From the NCBI GenBank assembly GCA_014859215.1, contig JACUUS010000002.1, forward strand, positions 1 to 57,927: 57,927 nucleotides of DNA, written 5' to 3'. Position 1 is the stretch's first letter. Every line of letters starts with the position of its first letter. The position numbers and the translations under genes are program-made. The stretch is from Dehalococcoidia bacterium (lineage in GTDB: Bacteria > Chloroflexota > Dehalococcoidia > SZUA-161). Positions 50,858-57,927 of this stretch are shown piece after piece. The notes under the pieces are model-generated. The model saw only the letters and a list, made by a program, of their open reading frames with translations. It was not told where the DNA came from and searched no databases.

Positions 50858-52039
50858 CTAAACTCCTTTGACAGGCTCTTTTATTCTGATTTCTTCATCG
50901 GTGAGATAACAGGCGGGGTCTTCAGCCCAGACATCACCAAATACCGCTTCGGCGCGCACTCGGAGATTGCCGTTGCAGAGGTCAATGTATCCGCATCGGG
51001 AGCACCGGCCCCGGAGCAGACCCTTTCTGGTTTTGAGGCCGCGCATCAAAGGGTCTCGGGTGTCGAGCCAGATGTCGCCGAACTTGCGCTCACGTACGTT
51101 GCCGAATGAATAGTGCCACCAGAACTGGTCTGCGTGGACATCCCCGATGTCATCCACCGCCGAGATCCTGATGCCCGAATTGTTTCCGCCGTTCATGCGG
51201 AGAAGCTCAAGGACTTCAGCAGCTCGACGCGGCTGTTCCCTCAGAACTTTCTGATAGATATAAATGCCGTCTGCGTGATTATCCACGGTAAGGACTTCCT
51301 TGAAGATGCCCCTCCGGTACAAGTCCAGCGTCCGATCACAGATAAGGTCGATTGTCGCTCGGGTTTCCGCATGGCTCAGCCGGCGTTCATGCATCTTACC
51401 GGCGCGTCCCACGAAGGCAAGGTGATAGAAACACACACGCTCGATGTTCTCCTGCTCTATGAGATCGAATATAGCCGGTATGCTTGTCAGATTGTAAGGC
51501 GTGATGGTGAACCTCAGCGACAGCTTCTGGCCGCGTGCTTTGCACCGGCGCACTGCGGCAAGTGCCGCTTTATAAGCGCCCGCCACTCCCCTGAACCTGT
51601 CGTTATCGGTGCTGGAGCCATCCAGGCTGATGCCTACCTCACTGAAACCTGTTTGTGCTATGCGATCCGCGAGTTTATCGTCTATCAAGGTGCCGTTCGT
51701 CGACAGCACAGCTCGAACACCGAGTCCACGAGCAAAGGCCGCGAGATCAAATATGTCCTCCCTGAGAAGGGGTTCCCCGCCGGAGAACAAGAGGACCGGG
51801 ACGTCGAAGGCGCGAAGGTCATTGATGAAGCCCTTTGCTTCTTCGGAACTGAGCTCCGGGCGAGTTATGTCCGGGCCGGCGCTCGCGTAGCAGTGCATGC
51901 AGTGTAAGTTGCAGCGCCTGGTGCAGTTCCAAACAACGATCGGGCGGGGTTCTTGAGACGCGGGGCATTCGACAGGCCGATACCGTAGGGCATCACCCGA
52001 TGAGGAAACGCCGCAAAGGAGCCTGGACACAGATATCAT
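50858..52039 (-). CDS. ahbC: AhbC-type radical SAM 12,18-didecarboxysiroheme deacetylase
   Basis: AhbC removes the two acetate side chains of didecarboxysiroheme to give iron-coproporphyrin III. The 393-residue protein starts MISVSRLLCG...DALRYRP, a characteristic AhbC/NirJ opening, then VVWNCTRRCNLHCMHCYA with C43-x3-C47-x2-C50. A C-terminal cluster motif (CSRCGYIDLC) is also present. AGAGAGG precedes the ATG at 52039. It heads the nine-gene haem operon. I cannot identify a convincing promoter in the 86 bp upstream. Confidence 0.9.
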   Translation of the reverse strand: MISVSRLLCGVSSSGDALRYRPVECPASQEPRPIVVWNCTRRCNLHCMHCYASAGPDITRPELSSEEAKGFINDLRAFDVPVLLFSGGEPLLREDIFDLAAFARGLGVRAVLSTNGTLIDDKLADRIAQTGFSEVGISLDGSSTDNDRFRGVAGAYKAALAAVRRCKARGQKLSLRFTITPYNLTSIPAIFDLIEQENIERVCFYHLAFVGRAGKMHERRLSHAETRATIDLICDRTLDLYRRGIFKEVLTVDNHADGIYIYQKVLREQPRRAAEVLELLRMNGGNNSGIRISAVDDIGDVHADQFWWHYSFGNVRERKFGDIWLDTRDPLMRGLKTRKGLLRGRCSRCGYIDLCNGNLRVRAEAVFGDVWAEDPACYLTDEEIRIKEPVKGV

Positions 52040-52125
52040 AGTTCCTCTCTTGGATGCCTGGCTATCGGCTGTGTTGCTCTCGCGGGTGCATCGGGGTAAG
52101 TCCGGGCAAGCGCATTTCTGGCACG

Positions 52126-52509
52126 TTAAGAGTGTTTGATGGCACCCAGGATTTCGTAGGGTCCATTTGATGCTACGGTGTAGCCGGTGATTTTGAAGGG
52201 GAATGTGCGTCCGTCATCCAGGACCAGGGCGAGAGCGCCTGATGCGCCTTCGGCAGCTTGAACGTTGCCTTCCAGAACTGAGATCTTGCCGCTGATGAAC
52301 TTACGGGCTAAACTCGCTTTATCACCGACAAAAGAAGTGGCGAGAATCCTCTCCACCTCTATGCTCAGATCATACTCAACCTTCGCGATGCGTTTGCCGT
52401 TTTGGAGGATTTCTCCTGTTCCGCCGGGAGTCTCGAGTACCTTGTGTAGCCGTCGCAGCACGTATGATCTCCGCCAGGCAAAAAGCCTTATCTCAGGCTT
52501 GCCGTCCAT
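52126..52509 (-). CDS. Unknown conserved-looking small protein
   Basis: The 127-residue protein has no signal peptide or membrane segment. It is mostly beta-strand-like, with repeated glycine turns (ETPGGTGEILQNGKRIAKVEYDL, and later LVLDDGRTFPFKITGY). The first 25 residues are basic. I do not recognise the family. The ATG at 52509 is only a few bases from a perfect TATAAT, with no ribosome site, so it would be leaderless or start slightly downstream. It lies between the haem operon and folE on the same strand but appears to have its own promoter. Confidence 0.6.
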   Translation of the reverse strand: MDGKPEIRLFAWRRSYVLRRLHKVLETPGGTGEILQNGKRIAKVEYDLSIEVERILATSFVGDKASLARKFISGKISVLEGNVQAAEGASGALALVLDDGRTFPFKITGYTVASNGPYEILGAIKHS

Positions 52510-52512
52510 TTC

Positions 52513-52541
52513 ATTATATACGTGTAAGCGAAATAGCTCAA
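52513..52541 (-). promoter_or_regulatory. Promoter overlapping the start of the unknown gene
   Basis: TTGAGC (52541-52536), 17 bases, TATAAT (52518-52513). The canonical start would be near 52506, within the ATG codon region (52509-52507). Confidence 0.6.
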
Positions 52542-52580
52542 GAACGGGTCAGGTTCCGGCGCCGCCCGGATTAAGAGCGG

Positions 52581-53198
52581 TTATTCTCTGTGCCTTCCCT
52601 GGATAAGGGAGAAGAACTCCGCGCGGGTAGCCGCGCTGCGCCTGAAGCTACCCCTGTTGGCGGAGGTAACAATGTTACTACCAGGCTTCTTGATCCCTCG
52701 CATGGTCATGCAAAGATGCTCTGCCTGAATGACGACGGCGACACCCTGCGGTTGCAGTACGTCCATGATCGTATCCGCTATCTGGCTTGTCAGGCGTTCC
52801 TGCAGTTGGGGCCGCCTGGCCAGAATTTCGACAACCCGGGCCATTTTGCTGGCTCCGACTACCCGTCCGCTGGGGATGTAGCCTACGTGGGCCATACCGT
52901 AGAACGGGAGGAAGTGGTGCTCACACATGGAGTAGAAGGGTATGTCCTTGAAGACGATCATTTCGCGATGGTCTTCTTCAAAGCCTACCTGGAGCTCGAG
53001 TTTTGGGTCAGTGAACAGGCCGGAAAACACTTCCTCATACATATCGGCTATGCGCCTGGGGGTATCGATCAGGCCTTCGCGATTCGGGTCTTCACCGACT
53101 GCCTCGATTATCGAGATCACTGCCTCCTGGATCTTGACCTTGTCAATGATCAGGCCGGCAACCTGTGGAAGATAGTTGATGTGCTTAGAATCCGCCAA
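52581..53198 (-). CDS. folE: GTP cyclohydrolase I
   Basis: The enzyme opens GTP to 7,8-dihydroneopterin triphosphate, the first step to folate and related pterins. The 205-residue protein has the zinc ligands Cys92 and His95 in MCEHHFLPF and Cys163 in HLCMTMRG, plus the GTP-binding REGLIDTPRRIADMY. I start it at the TTG at 53198 because GGAGAAGG lies upstream; the gene overlaps the end of thrC by 14 bases. An ATG at 53216 lacks a ribosome site. Confidence 0.95.
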   Translation of the reverse strand: MADSKHINYLPQVAGLIIDKVKIQEAVISIIEAVGEDPNREGLIDTPRRIADMYEEVFSGLFTDPKLELQVGFEEDHREMIVFKDIPFYSMCEHHFLPFYGMAHVGYIPSGRVVGASKMARVVEILARRPQLQERLTSQIADTIMDVLQPQGVAVVIQAEHLCMTMRGIKKPGSNIVTSANRGSFRRSAATRAEFFSLIQGRHRE

Positions 53199-54240
53199 TT
53201 GCCTTCTCCAGAGCATCTAGATTAGCGGGCAACTCAAACGGCTGCCGCGCGTTCCGGATAGCCGTATCGGGGTCCTTTAGACCCGATCCGGTTACTATAC
53301 ACACGATTTGTTTGCTGGAAAAATCATGACCGTTTTTCGACATCTTAATGAGCCCCGCTACGGACGCGGCGGAAGCAGGTTCCCCGAAGATTCCCTCCCT
53401 GGATCCTAGAAGCTGGTATGCCTCAAGAATTTCGGCGTCCGTGACGATGTCGATGATACCGCCTGATTCATCCCGCGCCGCAACGGCCTTCTGCCAGCTC
53501 GCCGGATTGCCGATGCGGATGGCTGAGGCGAAGGTAGTAGGATCGGGTATCGGCTTGCCCTTCACAATCGCTGCGGAGCCTTCCGCCTCGAATCCCATCA
53601 TCCTCGGAGTTTTGCCGGCTTTTCCCGCCCGTTTGTAATCCAGAAAGCCTTTCCAGTATGCCGTTATGTTCCCGGCGTTCCCAACCGGAATGAAAAGGCA
53701 GTCTGGAGCATCTCCCAGGGTGTCGATGATCTCGAAGGCCGCGGTTTTCTGACCCTCGATACGGTGCGGGTTGAGCGAGTTCACAAGGATAATTGGATGC
53801 CTGTCAGTAATAGCTCTGACCAGCTCCAGAGCCCTGTCAAAATTGCCGTCGATGGCGAGAATCTCAGCGCCGTAGATCATTGCCTGTGCGAGCTTGCCGA
53901 GGGCGATATTGCCTCGAGGCACAACGACAAGTACCTTGAGACCGAAAATCGCCCCGTAAGCCGCGGCTGAAGCGCTCGTATTACCTGTGGATGCGCATAT
54001 GATGGCCCTGTTTCGTTCCTCTGTCGCCTTTGCAACTGCTACTACCATACCCCGGTCCTTAAAGGAGCCGGTAGGATTGCAGCCTTCGAGTTTGAAGTAG
54101 AGTGCGCCGCATCCAGTTTGACCCTCAAGGAATTTCGATCTTACAAGGGGAGTATCGCCTTCACCAATGCTAATGATGGGGGTGCTATTCGTTAGCGGGA
54201 GGTACTCCCGGTATTTTTCCAGGAGGCATTTTGACTTCAT
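53185..54240 (-). CDS. thrC: Threonine synthase
   Basis: This PLP enzyme makes threonine from O-phosphohomoserine. The 351-residue protein has the PLP lysine Lys61 in NPTGSFKDRG, CASTGNTSASAAAYGA, and the phosphate-binding VGNAGNITAYWKG. This is the short class without the N-terminal extension of the yeast/E. coli type. The ATG at 54240 is 7 bp after the hom stop; a longer frame reaches back into hom and is not used. No thrB (homoserine kinase) is adjacent. Confidence 0.94.
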   Translation of the reverse strand: MKSKCLLEKYREYLPLTNSTPIISIGEGDTPLVRSKFLEGQTGCGALYFKLEGCNPTGSFKDRGMVVAVAKATEERNRAIICASTGNTSASAAAYGAIFGLKVLVVVPRGNIALGKLAQAMIYGAEILAIDGNFDRALELVRAITDRHPIILVNSLNPHRIEGQKTAAFEIIDTLGDAPDCLFIPVGNAGNITAYWKGFLDYKRAGKAGKTPRMMGFEAEGSAAIVKGKPIPDPTTFASAIRIGNPASWQKAVAARDESGGIIDIVTDAEILEAYQLLGSREGIFGEPASAASVAGLIKMSKNGHDFSSKQIVCIVTGSGLKDPDTAIRNARQPFELPANLDALEKAIGGF

Positions 54241-54247
54241 GGAACAC

Positions 54248-55540
54248 TCAACCCTCAACCCTGATGAGGTTGCTGACTTCTCTAACCACGGGCAGTGCTC
54301 TTGTTTCCTGGAGTGCTTGCCGGACTGCCGATTCAAGGGCGGGATGGGTCATAATCATGATTTCGGCGCTCTGGGAACACTCATCTGCCCCTTTCTGAAT
54401 TACGGAAGCGATGCTGATCGAATGGTCTCCCAGAATTCGCGAGATCTGCGCGAGCACACCGGGATGATCGTCTATCGTCATACGCATGTAGTAACGCGTC
54501 TGTATTTGCTCTATTGGCATGATATTCTTGGAGGAGGAGAATAATACTTGCGGCTTTGGCCTGAGACCCAGCCGGACATTCTGGGCAATGTGGACCACGT
54601 CAGCGATAACGGCGCTCGCAGTAGGTAAGGCACCAGCTCCGCGTCCGTAGAAGATCACTGGGCCGGTGAGGTCTCCCTCGACCTGTATTGCGTTGAACAC
54701 GCCCCCGACTTTGGCGAGCAGGAGGTTCTCAGGGATGAAAGCGGGATGCACACGGACCTCGATGGCGTCGTTCTCTTCCTTTGCTATCGCAAGTAGTTTG
54801 ATGGCATAGCCAAGCTCTCTGGCATAGCGAAAATCACGTGCGCTAAGCCTGGAAATGCCCTCGTGGTAGATGTTTTCCGGCCGGATCTCGGTGCGGAACG
54901 CCAGTGTTGCGAGTATGGCGAGCTTGTACGCAGCATCGATGCCTTCAACATCATTGGCAGGATCAGGTTCGGCGTAGCCCAGGCGTTGGGCTTCGCCAAG
55001 GGCTGCGGCAAAGTCCATGTTGTCTTCTGCCATCCTGGTTACGATGTAGTTGGTAGTCCCGTTGATAATGGCCAGAATGGCGGATATCCTGTTCGCTGCG
55101 AGGTCCTCCTTGAATGGATTTATCAGGGGTATTCCACCGCCGACGCTCGCTTCGTGACGGATATCCAGGCCCTGGCGCGCGGCGAGCCGCATGAGCTCGG
55201 CGCCATGTTTGGCGATGACCTCTTTGTTGGCGGTAACAATATGCTTGCCGCCAAGCAAGCCCTGTCTCATGAAATCGAAAGCATCCGTTTCTCCGCCTAT
55301 TACTTCCATGAGGATGTCTATATCGGGATCGTTCAGAAGTTCCCGGAAGTCTGAGGTAAGAATGCGCGTCGGAGTGGCGGGCGGCCTTTGTTTGCCGAGA
55401 TCGCGAACGAGAATTTTCTTCAGGACGAGAGGGCAATCTACACGGCGGGCCAATTCTTCGGCCTTCTGGGTCAAGACCTCAAGTACTCCGCCACCGACGG
55501 TCCCGAGGCCCATGAGACCCAGTCCGATGCTGTCTTTCAC
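54248..55540 (-). CDS. hom: Homoserine dehydrogenase
   Basis: The enzyme reduces aspartate semialdehyde to homoserine for Thr and Met. The 430-residue protein has the NAD(P) motif LGLMGLGTVGGGVLE, the catalytic VGGGIPLINPFKEDLAANRI with its lysine, and a C-terminal ACT domain (DHPGVLAQISRILGDHSISIASVIQKG) for allosteric control, probably by threonine. The start is GTG at 55540, 22 bp after the PpiC gene. Confidence 0.95.
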   Translation of the reverse strand: MKDSIGLGLMGLGTVGGGVLEVLTQKAEELARRVDCPLVLKKILVRDLGKQRPPATPTRILTSDFRELLNDPDIDILMEVIGGETDAFDFMRQGLLGGKHIVTANKEVIAKHGAELMRLAARQGLDIRHEASVGGGIPLINPFKEDLAANRISAILAIINGTTNYIVTRMAEDNMDFAAALGEAQRLGYAEPDPANDVEGIDAAYKLAILATLAFRTEIRPENIYHEGISRLSARDFRYARELGYAIKLLAIAKEENDAIEVRVHPAFIPENLLLAKVGGVFNAIQVEGDLTGPVIFYGRGAGALPTASAVIADVVHIAQNVRLGLRPKPQVLFSSSKNIMPIEQIQTRYYMRMTIDDHPGVLAQISRILGDHSISIASVIQKGADECSQSAEIMIMTHPALESAVRQALQETRALPVVREVSNLIRVEG

Positions 55541-55562
55541 GATATAAACCGCCTACGTCATG

Positions 55563-56552
55563 CTACCTGGATGCCTGTCGTACGGCCCACGAAATCTTTG
55601 CCTGGTCGATATATTCCGTTACGTTAGCAGACTCTCTCTGCTTCAGTATCCATTTCTCAAACAGGCCTGCCGCGAGTGAATTTCGGTCTTCATCCTCGAG
55701 AGGCCTGCTCTCGTCTCTATCGGATATCCTGACCAGGCAGTAGCCCTGCGACATCTTCAGAGGTTCCGAGATGTTGCCAACCTCCAGGTCGAAGACTTCT
55801 TCGTCCAGCTCAGTGTAGATGCCTCTGGGAATCCAGCCCATATCACCTTTCCTGTCCCTGACGTCTTCAAAGATTGAGTGCTCTTCGGAAAGAGCTGCAA
55901 AATCTTCACCGTCAAGGATCTTCTCACGGAGCTCGGTCGCGTTTCCTTCGTTGGCCACCACTATGAGGTGCATATAGACCTGCTCGGCTTCTGCCGGCAC
56001 CTCGGTTTGTTTGAAATGTTCTCGTATTTTTTCGCGAAGGAGGATAGTCTTTACAATACCCCTGTATTCACTCTCTGATAGGCCGGACCCGTCAAGCCAC
56101 TCTCTGTAAGCCTTCTCGAAGTCAGTGGAGGGCTGAGTCTGGTTGCCCTCCCCGGAGGGCTGGAAATAGCTCTTTATCTCGTCTGTGATCTCCTGCTCGG
56201 TGACCTCGATACCCAGTTCAGGAGCCCCCTGCTTCACAAGTTCGTCATCCTGCAGCATCTGCAGCACCTGATACGGGAGTGTTGGGTCGGGACCAAGCTC
56301 GGCGATCCGGTAGAATCGAAGCATCTTGACATAATAGTTCATGTCTATGGTTGTATCATTCACCCTCACGACGGGCTCGCGCCACCTGGCGATGTTGGTA
56401 TCATAAGCCCAGAATGTGACCAGGCCGATGACCACGGCGAGGACGACGGGTATTGATATCCAGAGGAAAAGACTAACGTTGCGATCAGTCTGCCAGCGTG
56501 GAGGTTTGCTGGCAACAGGACGGATGGGTTTAGGTCTGAGCTTCTTGGTCAA
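55563..56552 (-). CDS. Membrane-anchored PpiC/SurA-type peptidyl-prolyl isomerase
   Basis: The 329-residue protein has a basic N-terminal tail, one transmembrane helix (about 27-50), a SurA-N-like helical domain (about 55-190), and a parvulin domain (about 200-290: MHLIVVANEGNATELREKILDGEDFAALSEEHS, then DMGWIPRGIYTELDEEVFDLEVGNIS, GYCLVRI). It probably folds exported proteins on the outer side of the cytoplasmic membrane. The start is TTG at 56552 with AGGAGAG eight bases upstream. It follows rpsR by 45 bp in the ribosomal-protein operon. Confidence 0.88.
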   Translation of the reverse strand: MTKKLRPKPIRPVASKPPRWQTDRNVSLFLWISIPVVLAVVIGLVTFWAYDTNIARWREPVVRVNDTTIDMNYYVKMLRFYRIAELGPDPTLPYQVLQMLQDDELVKQGAPELGIEVTEQEITDEIKSYFQPSGEGNQTQPSTDFEKAYREWLDGSGLSESEYRGIVKTILLREKIREHFKQTEVPAEAEQVYMHLIVVANEGNATELREKILDGEDFAALSEEHSIFEDVRDRKGDMGWIPRGIYTELDEEVFDLEVGNISEPLKMSQGYCLVRISDRDESRPLEDEDRNSLAAGLFEKWILKQRESANVTEYIDQAKISWAVRQASR

Positions 56553-56597
56553 ACGAGAACTCTCCTGGAAAAGACAGGTCGCACTGAACGAGAGGCG

Positions 56598-57068
56598 CTA
56601 TTCTGCCGTTTCTCTCGCGGGTACACTGCCGGTCTCTTCGGGAGCGGGGGCGCCGGCTTCTCTGGCAGGCGGCGCACTGCTCTCTTTTGGAGCATGGCCA
56701 GCCGAATCTCTGGGAGGGCCTGATAGCCTGTGGGCATGCCCGCTTTCTCTAGGAGCGAAACCTCCCATTTCTCGCGGAATGAGTCCGCCGCTCAGGCGAA
56801 TGTGTTCCGCTGTGTAAGGCAACAGAGCCAGATGGCGTGCGCGTTTCAGTGCGACACTGAGAGCGCGCTGGTGCTTCGGGCAGACGCCGGTTTTCCTGCG
56901 GGGTTCTATCCTGCCCCTGTCAGATATGTACCTTCGCAGCGCGATAACGTTCTTGTAATCTATGAGCTTGACCTTGTTGGCACAGAAAGAACAAACCTTT
57001 CGTCGTGGAAAGAATCTGCCTTTGTGGTTCTTCCTAGGTCGGGTTCCTGGTCTGCGTATTGGTGGCAT
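56598..57068 (-). CDS. rpsR: Ribosomal protein bS18 with a long C-terminal extension
   Basis: bS18 binds bS6 and 16S rRNA on the small-subunit platform. Residues 20-95 are a normal S18: KVCSFCANKVKLIDYKNVIALRRYISDRGRIEPRRKTGVCPKHQRALSVALKRARHLALLPYTA, including a C-x2-C ... C-x2-H zinc-like set. The protein continues to residue 156 with a proline-, alanine- and glutamate-rich tail of degenerate units such as APRES, APKES, PAREA and PARET. Typical S18 ends near residue 80-90. The tail frame is open and shows no frameshift signs. It lies 38 bp after ssb. Confidence 0.93.
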   Translation of the reverse strand: MPPIRRPGTRPRKNHKGRFFPRRKVCSFCANKVKLIDYKNVIALRRYISDRGRIEPRRKTGVCPKHQRALSVALKRARHLALLPYTAEHIRLSGGLIPREMGGFAPRESGHAHRLSGPPRDSAGHAPKESSAPPAREAGAPAPEETGSVPARETAE

Positions 57069-57106
57069 TCAATATCTCACTGTCTAGAAAAATTTGCGTG
57101 GCATGT

Positions 57107-57514
57107 TTAGAAAGGAATATCTCCGGGTTCCAGGTCCTCTTCCGCGCCAGCCTCGTAACCCGCCTCCGGCTGGCTTCCTACTGGCCGTCTATCGAGGAAT
57201 AGCACTCTATTAGCTATGATTTCAACGCGTGTATGCCGCTGGCCGTCCTGCCCTTCCCAGGAGCGGGTGCGCAGCCTGCCTTCGACATAAGCTTTCTGGC
57301 CTTTGGTGAGAAACTGGTTACAGTTCTCTGCAAGTCTGTTCCAGGTAACCACGTCAAACCATTCGGTCTCCTGTTTTCGCTCACCGTCCGGAGAAGTATA
57401 GTTCCTGCTTGTCGCCATTCGAAATGACGTAACCGGGCTGCCATTGGGGGTGAATCGCATCTCGGGATCGGTTCCTACGTTGCCAATAATAATGATCTTG
57501 TTCAGCCCCACCAT
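57107..57514 (-). CDS. ssb: Single-stranded DNA-binding protein
   Basis: SSB coats single-stranded DNA in replication and repair. The 135-residue protein has the OB fold (NKIIIIGNVGTDPEMRFTPNG, WFDVVTWNRLAENCNQFLTKGQKAYVEGRL) and the acidic partner-binding tip ending in GDIPF. AAAGGAG lies eight bases before the ATG. Its place between rpsF and rpsR is the standard bacterial order. Confidence 0.97.
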   Translation of the reverse strand: MVGLNKIIIIGNVGTDPEMRFTPNGSPVTSFRMATSRNYTSPDGERKQETEWFDVVTWNRLAENCNQFLTKGQKAYVEGRLRTRSWEGQDGQRHTRVEIIANRVLFLDRRPVGSQPEAGYEAGAEEDLEPGDIPF

Positions 57515-57537
57515 TGTGCCGACTCCTTTCCCCTTCT

Positions 57538-57825
57538 CTAGCTTGTCGTTCGAACTAAGAGATGACGCAGGATCTTCTCTGAGATTTGCAGATTCGACTC
57601 GAGTTCCCGAGTTGTTCGTGGCTCGAGCTTAAGCCGGCTCAATACGTAGTTTCCTTCCCGGAAGCGGTCTATAGGATACGCCAGTTTTCTCTTTCCCCAA
57701 CGGTCCACTTCGTCTACCGTGCCGCCTCTGGAAGTAACGAAATCGTTGATCTTGTCCACCAGAGCGGGGACTTCATCCTCGGCTACGTCGGGGCTTATGA
57801 TGTAAATCAGTTCGTAATCGCGCAA
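57538..57825 (-). CDS. rpsF: Ribosomal protein bS6
   Basis: bS6 pairs with bS18 in the small subunit. The 95-residue protein has the ferredoxin-like fold (RDYELIYIISPDVAEDEVPALVDKI, GGTVDEVDRWGKRKLAYPIDRFREGNYVL). The start is TTG at 57825 with AGGGGTG about six bases upstream. It is the first gene of an apparent operon rpsF-ssb-rpsR-ppiC-hom-thrC-folE, with no gap above 46 bp. Confidence 0.96.
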   Translation of the reverse strand: MRDYELIYIISPDVAEDEVPALVDKINDFVTSRGGTVDEVDRWGKRKLAYPIDRFREGNYVLSRLKLEPRTTRELESNLQISEKILRHLLVRTTS

Positions 57826-57885
57826 GTGGTCACCCCTCTAATCACTGCTGGCCAGGTTCTACAAGAGTTCCGGCCAAGGTTTTCA

Positions 57886-57914
57886 ATTATATCACGCGAG
57901 AAAGCTAACGGCAA
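57886..57914 (-). promoter_or_regulatory. Promoter of the rpsF operon
   Basis: TTGCCG (57914-57909), 17 bases and TATAAT (57891-57886) with TG one base upstream, an extended -10. Predicted start about 57879, leader about 53 bases. I see no bS6:bS18 binding-site-like fold that I can assert by eye in the leader. Confidence 0.75.
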
Positions 57915-57927
57915 GTCACTGTCAGTT

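Noticed and set aside
1..57927. CRISPR arrays, insertion sequences, prophage genes, tRNA or rRNA genes
   Set aside because: No regularly spaced repeats, transposase or phage genes, or recognisable tRNA or rRNA sequence were seen on reading both strands.

Overview
The window is a gene-dense bacterial chromosome segment. I see about 56 protein genes, no tRNA or rRNA genes, no insertion sequence and no CRISPR array, and no gene-free stretch longer than about 250 bases. Gene content suggests the Chloroflexota, most likely a Dehalococcoidia-like anaerobe or facultative anaerobe. The reasons are an inositol-phospholipid cluster, a siroheme-dependent (Ahb) haem operon, two ETF pairs, tandem CvpA-type membrane proteins and a DUF6391 gene. 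This assignment is an inference from content; a marker-gene tree would settle it.

Layout. At the left edge (1-90) a PHP-domain gene is cut off. Bases 168-3066 hold ino1, a PimA-like glycosyltransferase and a CDP-alcohol phosphatidyltransferase, which together look like phosphatidylinositol and PI-mannoside synthesis. Bases 3063-9233 are mostly minus strand: a peptide-type binding protein, a membrane-anchored MA-family peptidase, prfB (expressed through a programmed +1 frameshift), endonuclease V and two CvpA genes. The first ETF pair lies at 9395-11223. Next come DUF6391, a small multidrug export protein and an M50 protease (11284-13146), then tyrA-aroA-remA-gmk and an amino-acid permease (13157-17711). 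A complete F1Fo ATP synthase operon (atpZ-B-E-F-H-A-G-D-C, minus strand) fills 17753-24735. It is followed by a 47-residue arginine-rich protein and uvrB, a VTT protein, a B12-binding radical SAM protein, and a small envelope cluster (PAP2, unknown membrane protein, GT2-GtrA).

The middle continues with ilvE, a geranylgeranyl-reductase-like flavoprotein, an M16 peptidase, groES-groEL under a perfect CIRCE operator, and a second ETF pair behind a TMADH/dienoyl-CoA-reductase-like flavoprotein. Bases 42069-52039 form one contiguous haem operon (ahbC, ahbD, ahbAB fusion, met8-like, hemA, hemC, cobA-hemD fusion, hemB, hemL). It encodes every step from glutamyl-tRNA to haem b through siroheme. The right end (52126-57825) holds an unknown gene, folE, thrC, hom, a PpiC-type isomerase, rpsR with a long C-terminal extension, ssb and rpsF.

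Promoters are easy to read. Many have an extended -10 (TGnTATAAT-like), and several place the predicted transcription start on or within a few bases of the start codon, which points to leaderless mRNAs. Other notable points are a lipoprotein-type signal on the ATP synthase b subunit, a PAP2 protein lacking its motif-2 histidine, and a GC-rich hairpin with a T tract exactly at the predicted 5' end of the M16 transcript. I found no clearly unprecedented multi-gene system. The best candidates for new biology are the small unknown proteins, the S18 extension, the leaderless promoter class and the TMADH-like/ETF module.
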